From: Syntrophaceae bacterium UBA4778
GTDB taxonomy: Bacteria; Desulfobacterota; Syntrophia; Syntrophales; UBA4778
DNA: 13,451 bases
Direction of reading: 5' to 3'
Assembly: GCA_002403175.1 (NCBI GenBank)
Contig: DHHG01000143.1
Coordinates: 1 to 13,451 of the forward strand
The position numbers and the translations under genes are program-made. The notes beneath the pieces were generated by a model, which worked only from the letters and a program-made list of their open reading frames with translations, was not told the DNA's origin and ran no database searches. Below, in pieces: positions 1 through 7,128 of this stretch (position 1 is the first letter of the stretch; each line of letters begins with the position of its first letter).

Positions 1-13
1 CCTTTTAATTTTT

Positions 14-89
14 GGGCCCATAGCTCAATTGGTAGAGCCACCGGCTCATAACCGGTAGGTCCCTGGTTCGAATCCAGGTGGGCCCACCA
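14..89 (+). tRNA. tRNA-Met (anticodon CAU), CCA encoded
   Basis: A full cloverleaf can be folded. The 7-bp acceptor stem is GGGCCCA/TGGGCCC (14-20 with 79-85). The anticodon stem ACCGG/CCGGT (40-44, 52-56) encloses the loop CTCATAA with anticodon CAT at 47-49. The T arm is CCTGG-TTCGAAT-CCAGG. Discriminator A86 is followed by a genomically encoded CCA (87-89). A CAU anticodon could mean initiator Met, elongator Met or lysidine-modified Ile. The fully paired acceptor end argues against initiator, and the ACCGG/CCGGT anticodon stem resembles deltaproteobacterial elongator tRNA-Met as I recall it. Ile2 is the remaining alternative. Confidence 0.95.
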
Positions 90-173
90 TAGCGTGAGTG
101 GAGAGAAGTAATTTCCGTGAAGATAAGGAATCCAAGAAAGCAGGACACAATACTCATAGCGGATTACCTCCTG

Positions 174-203
174 AAATGCACCGTACCCCGGTGCATTTTT
201 TTT
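174..203 (+). terminator. Intrinsic terminator after tRNA-Met
   Basis: A 10-bp perfect stem (AAATGCACCG, 174-183, with CGGTGCATTT, 189-198) has a 5-nt loop and runs into an uninterrupted T tract to 203. It is placed to end the tRNA transcript and insulate the zinc-ribbon operon. The stretch between the tRNA and this hairpin (90-173) shows no recognisable gene. Confidence 0.9.
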
Positions 204-266
204 ATGTGCGTCATGTATTCACTAAATAAAATAAATCAATAAATTCAATATATAAGGAGAAATTTT

Positions 267-983
267 TTGAGCAGTCAACTTACAACTTTAATTGAACTTC
301 AGACTATCGATTCGGAATTGGATCAAATCAATCTCAAACGTAAAGAGCTGCCTGAAAAGAAAGCTGTCATGGATCAAGAGCTGGAGCAGGCTAATCAGAA
401 TCTTGAAGCTGAAAAGGCAAGATTGGAAGAGGCAATTAAATTCCACAGACAAAAAGAGGATGATCTGAAGAAAGGTCTCGATGGTTTGAAAAGGACCAAG
501 GAACGACTTCACGAAGTAAAGACCAATAAAGAATACCAGGCAATGCTGAAAGAAGTTGAAAATATCGAGAAGCTCAATGGTGGAAGTGAGGATGAAATCA
601 TTCGTGCTCTCGAAGTGCTGGACAGGACAAGAAAAGAAGTTCAAGAGAAAGAAAAAGAGCAAGCTGATTTCCACAAGATATTTGAAAAAAATACGGAGCA
701 GATTGATAAGGAGTTGGGAGCAATCGATCAGGATCTGGAGAATTTACAAGAAAAAAGAGAAAAATTGCAGGTCTTAATTAGTCCGGATTTACTAAAACGC
801 TATGAGAGGATAAGAACTCGCCGTAACGGTCGAGCGGTTGTACCGGTATGGAAAGGCATTTGTGGTGGCTGCAACATGAGCATAACACCTCAAATGTATA
901 TCGAATTGCAGAAAAGAGACGATATGATGCAGTGTCCTTATTGTAGTAGAATTATATACTGGGACAAAAACCGCAATGAGTAA
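267..983 (+). CDS. Coiled-coil C4 zinc-ribbon protein (CT398/zf-RING_7-like)
   Basis: This 238-aa protein has a long, highly charged helical region (about residues 5-175, rich in Glu/Lys/Gln with heptad character, expected to fold as an antiparallel coiled-coil hairpin). A compact C-terminal zinc ribbon follows, with Cys199-x2-Cys202 and Cys223-x2-Cys226. Length and architecture match the widespread C4-type zinc-ribbon family that includes Chlamydia CT398, whose reported partner is sigma54 (RpoN). The role in other bacteria is uncertain. The start is TTG at 267, chosen because AAGGAGA (254-260) sits 6 nt upstream and no better ATG is present. The 3' end overlaps the RNase HI gene by 8 nt, so the two are almost certainly co-transcribed and translationally coupled. 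No intact sigma70 promoter was convincing in the AT-rich leader (204-253). Confidence 0.85.
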   Translation: MSSQLTTLIELQTIDSELDQINLKRKELPEKKAVMDQELEQANQNLEAEKARLEEAIKFHRQKEDDLKKGLDGLKRTKERLHEVKTNKEYQAMLKEVENIEKLNGGSEDEIIRALEVLDRTRKEVQEKEKEQADFHKIFEKNTEQIDKELGAIDQDLENLQEKREKLQVLISPDLLKRYERIRTRRNGRAVVPVWKGICGGCNMSITPQMYIELQKRDDMMQCPYCSRIIYWDKNRNE

Positions 984-1398
984 TGAGACCGTTGATCTCT
1001 ATACCGACGGTGCAAGCCGAGGCAATCCAGGTCAGGCAGGTGCAGGGTTCATCCTTTTGGATGATAAGGGAAACATTATCTTTGAGTCTAAAATGTATTT
1101 AGGAACGTGCACCAATAATGAAGCGGAGTATCGGGCCTTGATTCTCGGCCTGAAAGAGGCTTTGAGGTTGAATCTTACCTTGGTAAACATCCACCTTGAT
1201 TCGGAGCTTGTTGTCCGGCAAATGGAAGGGATTTATAAGATAAAAAACAGAAATCTCGGCCAATTTGCATCCGAGGCCAAGAAACTCTTATCATCTTTTG
1301 AAAAATATAACATCAAACATGTACCCCGGCACAGGAATAGTGAGGCCGATCGACTTGCGAATGAAGCCATAGACGATTATAATAGAACAAAATTTTGA
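976..1398 (+). CDS. rnhA: Ribonuclease HI family protein
   Basis: This 140-aa protein is the typical size for a single-domain RNase HI, which cleaves the RNA strand of RNA-DNA hybrids (R-loops, Okazaki primers) using two metal ions. The four catalytic carboxylates are recognisable: Asp11 in the YTDGASRGNPG motif, Glu49 in NNEAEYRA, Asp75 in HLDSELVV and Asp125 in RHRNSEADRLAN. His119 lies in the region of the catalytic loop histidine. There is no N-terminal hybrid-binding domain. The ATG at 976 lies inside the end of the zinc-ribbon gene (8-nt overlap), indicating translational coupling. It could equally be named a YpdQ/COG0328-type RNase HI paralogue. The family assignment is firm, but whether it is the main cellular RNase H cannot be told from here. 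Confidence 0.93.
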   Translation: MSNETVDLYTDGASRGNPGQAGAGFILLDDKGNIIFESKMYLGTCTNNEAEYRALILGLKEALRLNLTLVNIHLDSELVVRQMEGIYKIKNRNLGQFASEAKKLLSSFEKYNIKHVPRHRNSEADRLANEAIDDYNRTKF

Positions 1399-1431
1399 TA
1401 GATAACTTGTCAATTTTTAGATCAAAATTTT
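1389..1431 (+). repeat. AT-rich inverted repeat over the RNase HI stop codon
   Basis: AAAATTTTGAT (1389-1399) and ATCAAAATTTT (1421-1431) are exact 11-bp complements with a 21-nt loop. The left arm contains the RNase HI stop codon. No T run follows, so it is at best a weak terminator or an mRNA 3' end structure. The 9-mer TTTTAGATC also occurs twice in tandem here (1415-1423 and 1428-1436). It may instead be part of the AT-rich rnpB upstream region. Confidence 0.35.
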
Positions 1432-1478
1432 AGATCCACTAATAGAAATTATCTGAATCCCTAAATTATTTATATTGC

Positions 1479-1870
1479 CGGAGTAGATAAGATGATCGCC
1501 GGTTGAAAACCGGAGGAAAGTCCGAGCTCCACAGGGCAGGATGGTCGCTAACGGCGACTGGGGGTGACCCTAAGGAAAGTGCCACAGAAAATATACCGCC
1601 GCTTGCCTCACGGCAAACTTTGCGGCTTTGGCCGTAGCGGTAAGGGTGAAAAGGCGAGGTAAGAGCTCACCGTTTTCCGGGTGACCGGAAAAGCTTGGTA
1701 AACCCCATCCGGAGCAAGACCAAATAGGAGAACATTTTAGGATGGCCCGTCCGAAGTTCTCGGGTAGTGTCGCTTGAGGCAGCAGGCAACTGCTGTCCCA
1801 GATGAATGATCATCGCCCCCTTCCGGGTAACCGGCAGAGGGAACAGAACTCGGCTTACATATCTGCTCCG
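1479..1870 (+). ncRNA. rnpB: RNase P RNA, bacterial type A
   Basis: This is the catalytic RNA of RNase P, which matures tRNA 5' ends. The hallmark blocks are all present in order. The 5' conserved region is GGAGGAAAGTCC (1512-1523), followed by CTCCACAGGGCAG, AAGGAAAGTGCCACAGAAA (about 1572-1590), GGTAAGGGTGAAA (about 1639-1651), GCAAGACCAAATAGG (about 1714-1728) and the 3' block ACAGAACTCGGCTTACA (1844-1859 region) that closes P4. The ends were set by an 11-bp P1 helix pairing 1479-1489 with 1860-1870 (one G-T pair), so boundaries are good to a few bases. The fold matches type A. There is no clear intrinsic terminator immediately downstream. Open frames on either strand through this stretch are not genes. 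Confidence 0.95.
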
Positions 1871-2115
1871 ACAAGCAATATATCTTATCTCTTTTACCAT
1901 ATCTGGATTATTCTCCTGAATACCTTGAAAAATCTGGATCATTTCTACTAGCCAGTCCAGCTTCTCCGTATATAAACAATGCGAGTTGCAAAAGCATGCT
2001 GCTGAGTCATCCTTTGGATGTAAGCGATTGGGTTTTTATCCAACCTGAAAATAATGATTTGCAGGATAGGCAGTATATTCCATTACTCATACAATGAGAT
2101 CATTAATAAACAACC

Positions 2116-2120
2116 GGAGG
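2116..2120 (+). promoter_or_regulatory. Ribosome binding site deciding the start at 2130
   Basis: GGAGG lies 9 nt before the ATG at 2130. The in-frame ATG at 2094 has no Shine-Dalgarno sequence and would only add 12 basic residues, so 2130 is preferred. Confidence 0.7.
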
Positions 2121-2129
2121 TATCGGGTA

Positions 2130-3107
2130 ATGGACACAGAATACAGGGAACCTGGTGATTATCCATATGGCAATCCTGCCGAACCCAGGTGGGGCAACCT
2201 GAAGCGAGTTTCATGGGGTGCTATCTTCGCAGGTGGCGTCGTAACGATCAGTGTCGAGTTGGCATTAGGGATACTGGGAATTGGAGTCGGGTTGGGTTTG
2301 GTAAGACCAACGGAACAAGATCCTTTGGGCGGGTTTGGGATCGGTGCCGGAATCTGGTTTGGGATAAGCACTATTATAGCATTGTTTCTGGGAGGTCTTA
2401 TCGCTGGGAGATTGGCGGGAATTCCGCGAGATCGCAATGACGGGATGATACATGGGATTATCGTATGGGGGCTGGCTACTCTCGCGTCATTCTATCTGAT
2501 GACAACCGCAATGGGATCTATTCTTAGTGGTGTTTCGGGGGTTATCGGAAAAGGACTCTCAATGATTGGAAGCGGGATTCAGGCAGCAGGTCCAAAAGTT
2601 GCGGAAACAGCGCAGCAGAAACTGCAGGAAAAAGGCATTTCTCTTGATACCATAATGGATGAAGCCAAGAAAACACTACAACAGACGGGAAAACCTGAGC
2701 TGCAACCAGAACAGCTGAAAAAACAGGCGAGTGAGGCCGCAAAAACTACCGGACAGGAACCCCAATCATCTGATACCGAGCTGAGCGAAGCGTTAAAGAA
2801 ATTATTCGCTAACCCGAAACAAGCAGGCAGTGCTGCAGATAAGGATGCAGTGGTTAATATCCTTGTGGCAAGGACGGGCATGAGCCGCGAACAGGCAACC
2901 ACAACTGTCGATAACTGGATTCAGCAGTATTATCAGGCCTCACAGAAGGCGGAGGAGGCCAAACAGCAGGCCCTCCAGAAATCGGAGCAAGTCATGAAAA
3001 CCTTATCAAAGGCAGCTATCTGGGATTTCATAGCAATGCTGATCGGAGTTGTTGTTGCAGCTTTAGGAGGTAAAATCGGGAGTCCGAGAGAAGTGTTTTA
3101 TACCTAA
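2130..3107 (+). CDS. Multi-pass membrane protein with Ala/Gln/Lys-rich soluble segment
   Basis: This 325-aa protein is not recognised with certainty. A short polar N-terminus is followed by three Gly/Ala-rich hydrophobic segments (about residues 27-58, 71-96 and 105-132), the second ending in GGLIAGRLAG. A long hydrophilic, Ala/Gln/Lys/Glu-rich helical stretch spans roughly 150-290, and a final membrane segment (about 296-315) precedes a short tail. The hydrophilic stretch contains TGMSREQATTTVDNW followed by heptad-like Gln/Ala/Lys repeats. This resembles a group of bacterial membrane proteins with Gly-rich helices sometimes filed as YrzE/TIGR04086-like, but that link is from memory. The gene stands alone after rnpB and ends at a shared bidirectional terminator. 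No enzyme motif is visible. A structural or stress role in the envelope is only a guess. Confidence 0.75.
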   Translation: MDTEYREPGDYPYGNPAEPRWGNLKRVSWGAIFAGGVVTISVELALGILGIGVGLGLVRPTEQDPLGGFGIGAGIWFGISTIIALFLGGLIAGRLAGIPRDRNDGMIHGIIVWGLATLASFYLMTTAMGSILSGVSGVIGKGLSMIGSGIQAAGPKVAETAQQKLQEKGISLDTIMDEAKKTLQQTGKPELQPEQLKKQASEAAKTTGQEPQSSDTELSEALKKLFANPKQAGSAADKDAVVNILVARTGMSREQATTTVDNWIQQYYQASQKAEEAKQQALQKSEQVMKTLSKAAIWDFIAMLIGVVVAALGGKIGSPREVFYT

Positions 3108-3120
3108 ATAGAAATGATTA

Positions 3121-3157
3121 ACAAAAGGCGTTTGGAATTCCAAACGCCTTTTGTTTT
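3121..3157. terminator. Bidirectional intrinsic terminator between convergent genes
   Basis: Positions 3121-3154 are a perfect 34-bp palindrome: ACAAAAGGCGTTTGG, a central AATT, then the exact complement. It folds as a 15-bp stem with a 4-nt loop on either strand. On the plus strand it is followed by TTTT (3154-3157). On the minus strand the T-rich 3' arm and following bases serve the same purpose. It sits between the ends of the membrane-protein gene and ppsA. Confidence 0.9.
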
Positions 3158-3175
3158 ATCAGAGGTTAATTTTGG

Positions 3176-5584
3176 TTATTTGATACCCAGGCTGGCTTCC
3201 GTTTCCAGAATATCCAATGTGGTCTTGATTACCGTATCGGAATTCAAAGATATACTGCTGATACCGCATTCGACCAGAAATTTAGCAAATTCAGGATAAT
3301 CGCTCGGAGCTTGACCACATATCCCAATTTTCTTTCCCATTTTCCTTGCCTTCGTAATCGCGTCTTTGATGAGCGTCTGAACGGCGGCATTCCTTTCATC
3401 AAATACATGGGCAACTTGTGATGAATCTCGGTCAAGTCCAAGTGTAAGTTGGGTAAGATCATTTGATCCGATCGAAAAACCATCGAATATCTTCCCAAAT
3501 TCATCAATCAGAACGACATTGCTCGGTATTTCAACCATCATGTAAATTTCCAGCCCATCCTGACCTTGAACAAGTCCGTTCTGGTTCATGACTGCAACAA
3601 CCTTTTTAGCCTCATCCGTTGTACGACAGAACGGAATCATCAGCTTAATATTAGTCAGGCCCATTTCGCTTCGCGCTTTCTTCATTGCTGCGCATTCCAG
3701 GGCAAAAGCTGCCTTGTACTTCTCATCATAATAGCGGGATGCACCACGCCAGCCGATCATCGGGTTCTCTTCTTCGGGTTCGAAATAAGAGCCGCCGACC
3801 AGATTTGCGTATTCGTTACTCTTAAAATCGCTCATTCTGACAATAACGTCATTCGGATAAAAAGCGGCACCTATCTTTGCAACACCCTGAGCCAGTTTAT
3901 CCACAAAGAAGTCGGCCTTGTTATTGTAAACTTGCGTCGCAGCCTCGATCCCCTTGCGGACCTCCGCATCCTTTACTTTATCAAATTGAATGAGCGCCAT
4001 CGGATGAATCCGGATGGAGTTGTTGATAATAAATTCAAGTCGCGCAAGCCCTACGCCATCGTTAGGAATAGAGGCCAGATTGAATGCCAGATCGGGATCG
4101 CCAACATTCATCATAATCCGCGTTCTAGGCCTTTCCATATTCTGGAGATTGGTCTTTTGAACCTCGAATTTCAAAATGCCTTCATAAACATTCCCGATTT
4201 CTCCTTCAGCGCAGGAAACGGTTGCTTCCCTGATTCCTTTGATCTTGGCTGTGCCATCTCCAGTTCCTACAATACAGGGGACGCCAAGCTCACGGCTGAC
4301 GATAGCTGCATGACAGGTCCTTCCACCCTTGTTGGTGACAATAGCTGCCGCCTTTTTCATGATCGGTTCCCAATCGGGATCTGTCATATCTGTAACCAGA
4401 ACCTCGCCTTTTTTGAAGCTCTTAATCTCATTAACACTCTCGATTATATGGACGGGGCCGGATCCTATTTTGGATCCTACGGCAGTCCCTGTGACGACAG
4501 GTGCTTTTTTCTCTAGTAGATTGTAATTTTCCAGAACATTGATATCTTTTTGCGATTGAACGGTTTCCGGTCTGGCTTGAAGAATGAACAGCTCACCCGT
4601 TTGGCCGTCTTTTCCCCATTCGATATCCATTGGTTTGAAATAACCTGCCTCATCAGAGTAATGATCCTCAATGATGGTCGTCCATTCCGCCAGTTTCAGA
4701 ATTTCATCATCCGTAATGCAGAATTTCCCCCTGTCTTCAAAAGGAACAGGAACTGTTTCCGTCGATTCACCATCCTTTACGGAATAGATCATCTTGATTT
4801 CTTTGGTGCCGAGTTTCTTCTGGAGGATTGGACGATATTTCTTTTTCAGCGTCGGTTTGAAAACATAAAATTCATCAGGATTGACGGTTCCCTGGACAAC
4901 CATTTCTCCCAGACCGTAGGATCCCGTGATCAGAATGGCATCCCTGAAGCCGGATTCGGTGTCGATCGAGAAGATAACGCCAGAAGATGCCAGATCAGAG
5001 CGAACCATCTTCTGGACGCCTATAGAAAGGGCAACCGACATGTGGTCAAATCCTTTGTCAACACGATAGGAAATGGCCCGATCGGTGAAGAGTGACGCGA
5101 AACAACGCTTACAGGCATCGATAAGTTCTTCCGGTCCCCTGACATTCAGGAATGTTTCCTGCTGTCCCGCAAAGCTGGCGTCAGGTAGATCTTCAGCAGT
5201 TGCCGAACTGCGTACGGCAACATCGCAGACGTCCATTCGATATTCATTGCACAGCTTCTTATAGGCGTTTACAATCTCTTCCTTTAAATCACTGGGCATT
5301 TCCGCCTGATAAATCAGGGAGCGGATCTTCTTTGCCCTGTCACTAAGATTTTGAAGATCATGGGTGTCCAGATCGGAAAGCGTTTTATTGATCTCTTCCG
5401 TTATACCTGCAGAATCCAGAAGGTAACGATATGCATGGGCCGTGATCGCATAGCCATCGGGTATTTGAACTCCTTTTGAGGTGATCTCTCGGATCATTTC
5501 ACCCAGAGATGCGTTTTTCCCTCCAACTTGAGGTATATCTTTTAATTCCAATTCATTGAACCATAACACGAACTTATCGTCCAT
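3176..5584 (-). CDS. ppsA: Phosphoenolpyruvate synthase (pyruvate, water dikinase)
   Basis: This 802-aa enzyme converts ATP + pyruvate + water to PEP + AMP + phosphate, the gluconeogenic entry from pyruvate. The domain order is complete: an N-terminal ATP-grasp nucleotide-binding domain (about 20-345, with GGKNASLGEM and VRSSATAEDLPDASFAGQQE, ending near LQARPETVQS), the swivelling phosphohistidine domain (about 385-470) with His425 in GGRTCHAAIVSRELG, and the C-terminal TIM-barrel PEP/pyruvate domain (about 480-795) with GSNDLTQLTLGLDRD and catalytic Cys756 in GICGQAPSDYPEF. Length is typical for PpsA and shorter than pyruvate phosphate dikinase. The ATG at 5584 is preferred to the adjacent TTG because AGGAGG is 6 nt away. 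It has its own promoter and terminator, so it is monocistronic. In an acetate- or fatty-acid-metabolising anaerobe it would feed biosynthesis. Confidence 0.95.
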   Translation of the reverse strand: MDDKFVLWFNELELKDIPQVGGKNASLGEMIREITSKGVQIPDGYAITAHAYRYLLDSAGITEEINKTLSDLDTHDLQNLSDRAKKIRSLIYQAEMPSDLKEEIVNAYKKLCNEYRMDVCDVAVRSSATAEDLPDASFAGQQETFLNVRGPEELIDACKRCFASLFTDRAISYRVDKGFDHMSVALSIGVQKMVRSDLASSGVIFSIDTESGFRDAILITGSYGLGEMVVQGTVNPDEFYVFKPTLKKKYRPILQKKLGTKEIKMIYSVKDGESTETVPVPFEDRGKFCITDDEILKLAEWTTIIEDHYSDEAGYFKPMDIEWGKDGQTGELFILQARPETVQSQKDINVLENYNLLEKKAPVVTGTAVGSKIGSGPVHIIESVNEIKSFKKGEVLVTDMTDPDWEPIMKKAAAIVTNKGGRTCHAAIVSRELGVPCIVGTGDGTAKIKGIREATVSCAEGEIGNVYEGILKFEVQKTNLQNMERPRTRIMMNVGDPDLAFNLASIPNDGVGLARLEFIINNSIRIHPMALIQFDKVKDAEVRKGIEAATQVYNNKADFFVDKLAQGVAKIGAAFYPNDVIVRMSDFKSNEYANLVGGSYFEPEEENPMIGWRGASRYYDEKYKAAFALECAAMKKARSEMGLTNIKLMIPFCRTTDEAKKVVAVMNQNGLVQGQDGLEIYMMVEIPSNVVLIDEFGKIFDGFSIGSNDLTQLTLGLDRDSSQVAHVFDERNAAVQTLIKDAITKARKMGKKIGICGQAPSDYPEFAKFLVECGISSISLNSDTVIKTTLDILETEASLGIK

Positions 5585-5590
5585 CAAAAG

Positions 5591-5596
5591 CCTCCT
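5591..5596 (-). promoter_or_regulatory. Strong Shine-Dalgarno of ppsA
   Basis: On the minus strand AGGAGG ends 6 nt before the ATG at 5584. This spacing selects the ATG over the in-frame TTG one codon earlier, which would be only 3 nt away. Confidence 0.85.
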
Positions 5597-5637
5597 CTAG
5601 TATTGAAAGTGCCATTATGATTGTGTTTAAATTGTGA

Positions 5638-5666
5638 AATTTATCAACTAACCTTGAATATGTCAA
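5638..5666 (-). promoter_or_regulatory. Sigma70-type promoter of ppsA
   Basis: On the minus strand a perfect -35 TTGACA (5666-5661) is followed after 17 bp by TAAATT (5643-5638, 4 of 6 matches to the -10 consensus). The predicted start near 5631 gives a leader of about 45 nt to the ppsA ATG. The box lies downstream of the terminator of the preceding minus-strand gene, consistent with independent transcription. Confidence 0.75.
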
Positions 5667-5704
5667 TTAGAAAGAATTCTGGATAAGCAAGCTGATACAA
5701 TAAG

Positions 5705-5738
5705 GAAAACAAAAAGGGGCCGGAAAACTCCGGCCCCT
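5705..5738 (-). terminator. Intrinsic terminator of the atpE-Cache operon
   Basis: On the minus strand AGGGGCCGGA pairs perfectly with TCCGGCCCCT (10 bp, very GC-rich, 5738-5729 with 5724-5715) across a 4-nt loop. A T-rich tail TTTTGTTTTCC follows. It lies 25 nt past the Cache-protein stop codon and separates that operon from ppsA. Confidence 0.93.
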
Positions 5739-5762
5739 CGTGTACATCAGAAGATTTTCGAT

Positions 5763-7085
5763 TTACTTTTTATCGTCATCGTCATCTTCTTCATAGTAAT
5801 CTGCAATACCCTCGGAGCCTTCCGGGACTTCCTTGGCTATCGAACGGGAAATACCTTTGGCTAATAGAGCCGAGATCAGGAAGAGAAGAATGATTGCTAT
5901 GATAAGAATGATAACAATCGTTGTAGTCCAGTTCTTCGCTTCTTTCTCTATGTTCTTCGAGGTTGCCTTGGCCCATTCATTGTATTTATCCACATCTATG
6001 CTCATTGCGATCCACCCGAACCCAGCTGGTTTCGGAAGGTTCTCTGAATAAAATTTAATGGGTGCGTAGGCGACAAATTTGGTGTGACCTGAAAATTTGT
6101 ATGTCTTGAAACCTGAATTTCCGGCAGATGCGTCCTTTTCTATATCAGGCAATGCAGGATCCAAGAAACCCAGATATTTCAAATTCAGCACTTCGATTCC
6201 CTTTTTCATCAGCTCGGCATAATTCTCTTTCACCAACGAGGGAACCCAAGTGCCATCACTATAAAGACCTTCGATATGATAATCATTGGGATGTGCTATA
6301 ACAAATCCTCTGCTATCTACCATATATGCGTAATTTCCCGACGATGCGTCCGCTCTGTATACATAGCTGGTCTGTGTCGGTATGATATGGTTTGTGTATT
6401 CAGCGAGGTGGCGATAATCCAAAGTGATTACGAGGATTCCGGTGAGACCTTCTCTGCCGAATACTGGTGTTGCGAACCGGATAACACCGGCGTATCTCTT
6501 GCCTTTTTCAAACTCAAATCGATCGACGTACAATCCGGTCAAAGGTGAGACATAGATTTCACCTTTGTTCAGAGCGATTGCTTTCTGAAAGTAATCTTCA
6601 GATTTGAATGGTGTATTTTTGGGATCACTGACGTTTCCTAAAGAAGATTTTGGAACAACTTCCCCGTTAGCGATCTTAATCTGCTCATTCCCTTTTTTGT
6701 CGATAAACGTCATTTCGGAATAGAGCGAGGTCATGACCTGGGAAATCTTGCCGTCAGGTAGTTTCACCCATAAATTTTTCTTGTTTTCAGCTACAAATTG
6801 TTTGTAAGAGGATTCGGTTGCCGGTATGATCGTTGCGATCAAAAGGTCCTTTTTTCTTTCCATGAGGAAATTGGCAACCTCATCCGCAGTATTGATAGCA
6901 CGTACTTTGATTCCTTCCTGTGATTTTTGATCCAAAACGGTTAAAGTCCTCTCTACTGCTATGTGTCCAACTTTGAAGAGACCGTTTGCGATCAAAATAG
7001 CCATTAATGAAATGGGGATAACGATAAGCAGGAAGAAAATCCTCGCCACTGTTAGATTCTGCTTACCTTTGGTTTTTTCTGGCAT
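5763..7085 (-). CDS. Membrane-anchored double-Cache sensor protein without output domain
   Basis: This 440-aa protein has an N-terminal membrane anchor (about 14-36), an extracytoplasmic region of about 345 residues with dCache-like character, a second membrane helix (about 386-408) and a 32-residue cytoplasmic tail. The membrane-proximal sensor half contains YAYMVDSRGFVIAHP and KFVAYAPIKF, the pattern of Cache domains in chemoreceptors and kinases. After the second helix, AKGISRSIA looks like the first residues of a HAMP linker, but the protein then stops in an acidic tail (YYEEDDDDDKK) with no HAMP, kinase, GGDEF or methyl-accepting domain. The gene starts 43 nt after atpE with a GGGGGAG ribosome site and no intervening terminator, so the two are probably one operon ending at 5705. 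Ligand and partner are unknown. It may be a binding component that signals through another protein. Confidence 0.85.
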   Translation of the reverse strand: MPEKTKGKQNLTVARIFFLLIVIPISLMAILIANGLFKVGHIAVERTLTVLDQKSQEGIKVRAINTADEVANFLMERKKDLLIATIIPATESSYKQFVAENKKNLWVKLPDGKISQVMTSLYSEMTFIDKKGNEQIKIANGEVVPKSSLGNVSDPKNTPFKSEDYFQKAIALNKGEIYVSPLTGLYVDRFEFEKGKRYAGVIRFATPVFGREGLTGILVITLDYRHLAEYTNHIIPTQTSYVYRADASSGNYAYMVDSRGFVIAHPNDYHIEGLYSDGTWVPSLVKENYAELMKKGIEVLNLKYLGFLDPALPDIEKDASAGNSGFKTYKFSGHTKFVAYAPIKFYSENLPKPAGFGWIAMSIDVDKYNEWAKATSKNIEKEAKNWTTTIVIILIIAIILLFLISALLAKGISRSIAKEVPEGSEGIADYYEEDDDDDKK

Positions 7086-7128
7086 TGCCTTCTCCCCCTA
7101 TGTTTTAGATTTTTTAACTTGCAGCCTT

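Noticed and set aside
1667..1942. Minus-strand open frame of 91 codons
   Set aside because: It overlaps the 3' half of rnpB, including its most conserved blocks, so it is incidental.
2028..2043. TTGGGT-TTTT-ATCCAA hairpin as an rnpB terminator
   Set aside because: It has a six-pair stem with one G-T and no following T run, and it lies about 160 nt past the mature RNA end.
3566..4516. Long plus-strand open frame of 316 codons
   Set aside because: It lies wholly inside ppsA on the opposite strand, where the protein match with all catalytic motifs is unambiguous. The plus-strand translation has no recognisable domain.
5600..5614. Minus-strand TGGCAC near ppsA as a -24 element
   Set aside because: At the required distance the sequence is ATAC instead of TTGC, and a good sigma70 promoter lies just upstream.
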